DNA from: Aeromonas enteropelogenes
GTDB taxonomy: Bacteria; Pseudomonadota; Gammaproteobacteria; Enterobacterales; Aeromonadaceae
NCBI RefSeq assembly: GCF_000819845.1
Contig: NZ_CDCG01000046.1
Location: forward strand, 124,001 to 188,000
Direction: 5' to 3'
DNA: 64,000 nucleotides
In this document: piece by piece, positions 60,791 through 64,000 of the stretch
How positions within the stretch are numbered: the stretch's first letter is position 1
Layout: the number at the start of each line of letters is the position of its first letter
The notes under the pieces: generated by a model
The model's database searches: none
The model's input: the letters and a program-made list of their open reading frames with translations, nothing else
Told to the model about the DNA's origin: nothing
Translations under genes and position numbers: made by a program

Positions 60791-61788
60791 TGCCCCTGCT
60801 CGATATTCGCAATCTCACCATCGAAATTGATACCCCACAGGGCAAGGTCAAGGCAGTGGACAAGGTGAGTCTGACCCTGGCCGAGGGAGAGATCCGCGGC
60901 CTGGTGGGAGAATCCGGCTCCGGCAAGAGTCTGGTGGCCAAGGTGATCGTCGGTATCCAGAAGGATAACTGGACGGTGCGCGCCGACCGGATGCGCTTCA
61001 ACGACATGGACTTGCTGACCATGGCCCCGCGGGAGCGGCGCCGCATCATGGGCCGCGAGATCGCCATGATCTTCCAGGATCCCATCAGTTGTCTCGATCC
61101 CTCCGAAGAGATAGGCACCCAGCTCGAGGAGGCGATCCCGACCGACTCGTTCGAGGGGCAGTTCTGGCAGCGCTTCCAGTGGCGCAAGAAGAAGGCCATC
61201 GCCTTGCTCCACCGGGTCGGCGTCAAGGATCACCGCAAGGTGATGCGCGCCTACCCCCACGAATTGTCAGATGGCATGTGCCAGAAGGTGATGATCGCCA
61301 TGGCGATTGCCAACCAGCCGCGCCTGCTGGTGGCCGACGAGCCCACCAGCGCCATGGAGTCCACCACTCACTCCCAGATCCTGCGGCTGCTGGACAAGAT
61401 GAACAAGCTGGGCAACACCACCATCCTTATCATCAGCAACGACATCGCCGCCATCGCCAACCTGACCGACACCATCAACGTGATGTACTGCGGCCAGATG
61501 GTGGAGGTGGGCACCCGGGAGCAGATCCTGGAGACCCCCCACCACCCCTATACCGACGCCCTGCTCAAATCCATCCCGGACTTTGACAAGCTGGTGCGCC
61601 ACAAGTCGCGACTCGAAACCCTGCCAGGGGTCATTCCGCCGCTGCAGCACCTGCCCATCGGCTGTCGCCTCGGCCCCCGCTGTCCCCACGCCCAGAAGCA
61701 GTGCGTACAGACCCCGCTGATGAGCAAGATCAAGGGCCATCAGTTCAGTTGCCACTTCCCGCTGAATATGGAAGAACCCAAGAAATGA
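60790..61788 (+). CDS. sapD: Sap transporter ATPase SapD
   Basis: 332 residues, OppD-type NBD. Walker [15 protein letters not shown] (40-), Q-loop [10 protein letters not shown], Walker [13 protein letters not shown] with catalytic Glu. The signature LSGGQ is changed to LSDGM, and the switch His is Asn217 (IISNDIA). C-terminal oligopeptide-transporter extension with a Cys cluster ([19 protein letters not shown]), a possible iron-sulfur site as in DppD. Start follows AGGAAGG. Confidence 0.93.
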   Translation: MPLLDIRNLTIEIDTPQGKVKAVDKVSLTLAEGEIRGLVGESGSGKSLVAKVIVGIQKDNWTVRADRMRFNDMDLLTMAPRERRRIMGREIAMIFQDPISCLDPSEEIGTQLEEAIPTDSFEGQFWQRFQWRKKKAIALLHRVGVKDHRKVMRAYPHELSDGMCQKVMIAMAIANQPRLLVADEPTSAMESTTHSQILRLLDKMNKLGNTTILIISNDIAAIANLTDTINVMYCGQMVEVGTREQILETPHHPYTDALLKSIPDFDKLVRHKSRLETLPGVIPPLQHLPIGCRLGPRCPHAQKQCVQTPLMSKIKGHQFSCHFPLNMEEPKK

Positions 61789-62612
61789 GCCTGACCGTCA
61801 ACCTTCCCCCGCAAGCGGCCCAGCAGGAACTCGAACCCTCCCTGTTGCAGGTCAGGGGCCTGTGCAAGACCTATCAGAACCGCACCGGCCTGTTCCGGCG
61901 CCAGGCGGTGGAAGCCATCAAGCCCCTCTCGTTTGACCTTGAAGTGGGCCAGACCCTGGCCATCGTCGGCGAGGCCGGCTCCGGCAAGAGCACCCTGGCG
62001 CGCATTCTCGCTGGCATGATAGAACCCAGCGGCGGCGAGATCGCCATCAATGGCCAGCGGATGGTGCACGGCGACTACCAGACCCGCTGCAAGCTGCTGC
62101 GGATGATCTTCCAGGACCCCAACTCCTCCCTCAACCGCAAGATCCGGGTCGGCCAGATCCTGGAGACCCCGCTGCGTCTCAACACCGAGATGACGGAGGA
62201 GGAGCGGCAGGACAAGGTGATCCAGACCCTGCGCATGGTGGGCATGCTGCCGGATCACGCCCTCTTCTACCCCCAGATGCTCTCCGCCGGTCAGCAGCAG
62301 CGAGTGGCGCTGGCGCGGGCCCTCATTCTCAATCCCAAAATCGTGGTGGCGGACGAAGCGCTCTCTACCCTGGATATCTCGGTGCGCTCCCAGATCATCA
62401 ACCTGCTGCTGGAGATGCAGGAGACCATGGGGCTCAGCTATGTGCTGGTGGCCAACGACCTGGGGGTGGTGAGCCACATCAGTGACGAGGTGCTGGTGAT
62501 GCATGAGGGACGCGTGGTGGAGCGTGGCAAGACGCTCAAGGTATTCGCCGATCCCCAGCACGAGGTGACTCGCCGCCTCATTCAAAACTACGACAACGAA
62601 TACCGTCGATAG
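61785..62612 (+). CDS. sapF: Sap transporter ATPase SapF
   Basis: 275 residues, OppF-type NBD. Walker [17 protein letters not shown] (about 62-77), Q-loop FQDPNSSLN, signature [15 protein letters not shown], Walker [13 protein letters not shown]. The switch His is Asn224 ([10 protein letters not shown]), a substitution shared with SapD. Start overlaps the sapD stop by four bases. Last gene of the operon, convergent with htpG. Confidence 0.93.
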   Translation: MSLTVNLPPQAAQQELEPSLLQVRGLCKTYQNRTGLFRRQAVEAIKPLSFDLEVGQTLAIVGEAGSGKSTLARILAGMIEPSGGEIAINGQRMVHGDYQTRCKLLRMIFQDPNSSLNRKIRVGQILETPLRLNTEMTEEERQDKVIQTLRMVGMLPDHALFYPQMLSAGQQQRVALARALILNPKIVVADEALSTLDISVRSQIINLLLEMQETMGLSYVLVANDLGVVSHISDEVLVMHEGRVVERGKTLKVFADPQHEVTRRLIQNYDNEYRR

Positions 62613-62629
62613 CCTTTTCCCTTGCGGAT

Positions 62630-62661
62630 AAAAAAAGCCCACTGCATGCAGTGGGCTTTTT
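62630..62661. terminator. Bidirectional terminator between sapF and htpG
   Basis: AAAAAGCCCACTGCA/TGCAGTGGGCTTTTT, a perfect palindrome with T-run and A-run flanks. Confidence 0.92.
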
Positions 62662-62676
62662 GTTGATGCTTGCCGC

Positions 62677-64000
62677 TTAGGCTTGCAGCAGCAGACGGTT
62701 GATGCGGGAGACGAAGCTCGCCGGATCGTTCAGCCCGCCCTGCTCGGCCAGCTGGGCCTGTTCGTGTAGCAGGGTGACCCACTCGCCAAACAGCGCCTCG
62801 TCTTCGATGGTGTCGAGCTTCTTCACCAGAGCGTGGTCGGGGTTGAGCTCCAGAATGTACTTCTGCTCCGGCACCGGCTGACCGGCCGCGCGCATCAGCT
62901 TGATCATCTGGGTGCTCATGCCGTAGGCGTCGGTAACGATGCAGGAGGGGGAGTCGGTCAGACGGTGGGTGACACGCACCTCTTTCACTGCATCGCCCAG
63001 GCTCTTCTTGACCCGCTCAACCAGGCCGGCGTTGGCCTTCTCGGCCTCCTCCTGCGCCTGCTTGGAGGCTTCGTCTTCCAGATCGCCGAGATCCAGCTCG
63101 CCACGGGTAACGGAGATGAGCTGCTTGCCGTCGAACTCGGTCAGGTGGCTCATCAGCCACTCGTCGACCCGCTCCCACATCAGCAGCACTTCGACACCCT
63201 TCTTGCGGAAGATCTCGAGGTGCGGGCTGTTCTTGGCCGCGGCATAGGAGTCGGCGGTGATGTAGTAGATCTTCTGCTGGCCTTCCTTCATGCGGCCAAC
63301 GTAATCCTCGAGCGAAACGGTCTGGGCTTCGCCTTCGCCGGCGGTGCTGGCAAAGCGCAACAGCTTGGCGATCTCTTCGCGGTTGGCGTAATCCTCGGCC
63401 GGGCCCTCTTTGAGCACATTGCCGAACTCTTTCCAGAACTTGGCGTACTTCTCGGCGTCATCCTTGGCCAGCTTGGAGAGCATGGTCAGCACCCGCTTGG
63501 AGCAGGCCTTGCGCAGGGAGGCGGTCACCTTGTTGTCCTGCAGGATCTCGCGGCTCACGTTGAGCGGCAGATCGTTGGAGTCCAGCACCCCTTTGACGAA
63601 GCGCAGGTAGGTCGGCATAAACTGCTCGGCGTCGTCCATGATGAAGACGCGCTGCACGTAGAGCTTCAAGCCATGCTTCTGTTCGCGGTTGTAGAGATCG
63701 AACGGTGCACGGGCCGGCACGTAGAGCAGGCTGGTGTACTCCTGAGCCCCTTCCACCCGGTTGTGACCCCACAGCAGCGGATCTTCGAAGTCGTGGGCGA
63801 CGTGCTTGTAGAACTCCTGATACTCCTCATCCTTGATGTCTTTCGGGTTGCGGGTCCACAGAGCGGTGGCACGGTTGACCTGCTCCCACTCGCCCGGGGT
63901 GCCGACGATGGTCTCGCCATCTTCTTCCCGATCCGGGGTGCCTTCTTTATACATCTCCACCGGCACGCTGATGTGGTCGGAATACTTGCCTACCACGGAG
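62677..64000 (-). CDS. htpG: Chaperone HtpG (Hsp90), 5' end beyond the window
   Basis: The C-terminal 440 residues or so of bacterial Hsp90. The ATPase domain (about 190 residues) lies beyond position 64000. Middle domain: [66 protein letters not shown]-terminal dimerisation domain: [24 protein letters not shown] and [12 protein letters not shown]. The final residues are INRLLLQA. In E. coli htpG is directly upstream of adk; here they are 50 kb apart. Confidence 0.96.
   Translation of the reverse strand, partial: SVVGKYSDHISVPVEMYKEGTPDREEDGETIVGTPGEWEQVNRATALWTRNPKDIKDEEYQEFYKHVAHDFEDPLLWGHNRVEGAQEYTSLLYVPARAPFDLYNREQKHGLKLYVQRVFIMDDAEQFMPTYLRFVKGVLDSNDLPLNVSREILQDNKVTASLRKACSKRVLTMLSKLAKDDAEKYAKFWKEFGNVLKEGPAEDYANREEIAKLLRFASTAGEGEAQTVSLEDYVGRMKEGQQKIYYITADSYAAAKNSPHLEIFRKKGVEVLLMWERVDEWLMSHLTEFDGKQLISVTRGELDLGDLEDEASKQAQEEAEKANAGLVERVKKSLGDAVKEVRVTHRLTDSPSCIVTDAYGMSTQMIKLMRAAGQPVPEQKYILELNPDHALVKKLDTIEDEALFGEWVTLLHEQAQLAEQGGLNDPASFVSRINRLLLQA

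Overview
This is a compact, GC-rich gammaproteobacterial chromosome segment. Gene order (clpA-clpS-cspD, trxB-lrp-ftsK-lolA-rarA-serS, cvpA-purF, adk-hemH, gsk, pspF/pspABC-ycjXF, sapABCDF) and recalled protein similarity point to Aeromonas or a close relative. That assignment rests on recall, not on a search. I see no IS element, prophage, integron or CRISPR array. Most of the window is core genome, with one more variable block at about 33.4-51.7 kb.

Layout. 0-10 kb: lipoprotein YceB, a large exported protein of unknown function, glgC, a membrane protein with degenerate GGDEF and EAL domains, two small uncharacterised genes and a chemoreceptor. 8.9-19.5 kb: nucleotide and housekeeping genes (gsk, a MAPEG protein, hemH, adk, miaE, cvpA-purF, serS, rarA, lolA), all on the minus strand. 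19.6-33 kb: ftsK, lrp and ald diverging, trxB, a REC-REC-GGDEF regulator, then a protein-turnover cluster (aat-bpt, clpA, clpS) with infA, cspD and folD. 33.0-33.5 kb: a tRNA Pro-Arg-His operon. 34-41.7 kb: a PLP lyase, an acyl-CoA synthetase, yfcL, a NAD-kinase-like gene, a TerC exporter and a complete yfiR-yfiN-yfiB c-di-GMP module. 41.9-51.7 kb: tyrR-phhB-phhA for phenylalanine catabolism, a ydcSTUV/patD-type polyamine (or related compound) uptake and oxidation operon, and a LysR regulator. 51.9-57.2 kb: phage-shock system pspABC-ycjX-ycjF with divergent pspF and a textbook sigma-54 promoter. 57.2-62.6 kb: the sap peptide ABC transporter. The window ends inside htpG.

How the parts work together. 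aat and bpt encode the two bacterial N-terminal aminoacyl transferases, and they lie within 5 kb of ClpS and ClpA, the adaptor and unfoldase that degrade their products. YfiR-YfiN-YfiB is a periplasm-gated diguanylate cyclase. PspF, PspA/B/C and YcjX/F form an envelope-stress circuit and sit next to the Sap envelope transporter. TyrR lies beside phhAB, and a TyrR-box-like site lies upstream of phhA.

Points most worth a second look: (1) partial tandem copies of gene 3' ends directly downstream of phhB and of ydcS, whose differences from the intact genes look mostly synonymous; (2) a 27-codon ORF with a very strong ribosome-binding site, fused by TGATG stop/start overlaps between sapC and sapD; (3) Asn in place of the switch (H-loop) His in both Sap ATPases; (4) well-supported TTG starts for ftsK and ycjX. 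I did not find a convincing wholly new multi-gene system.
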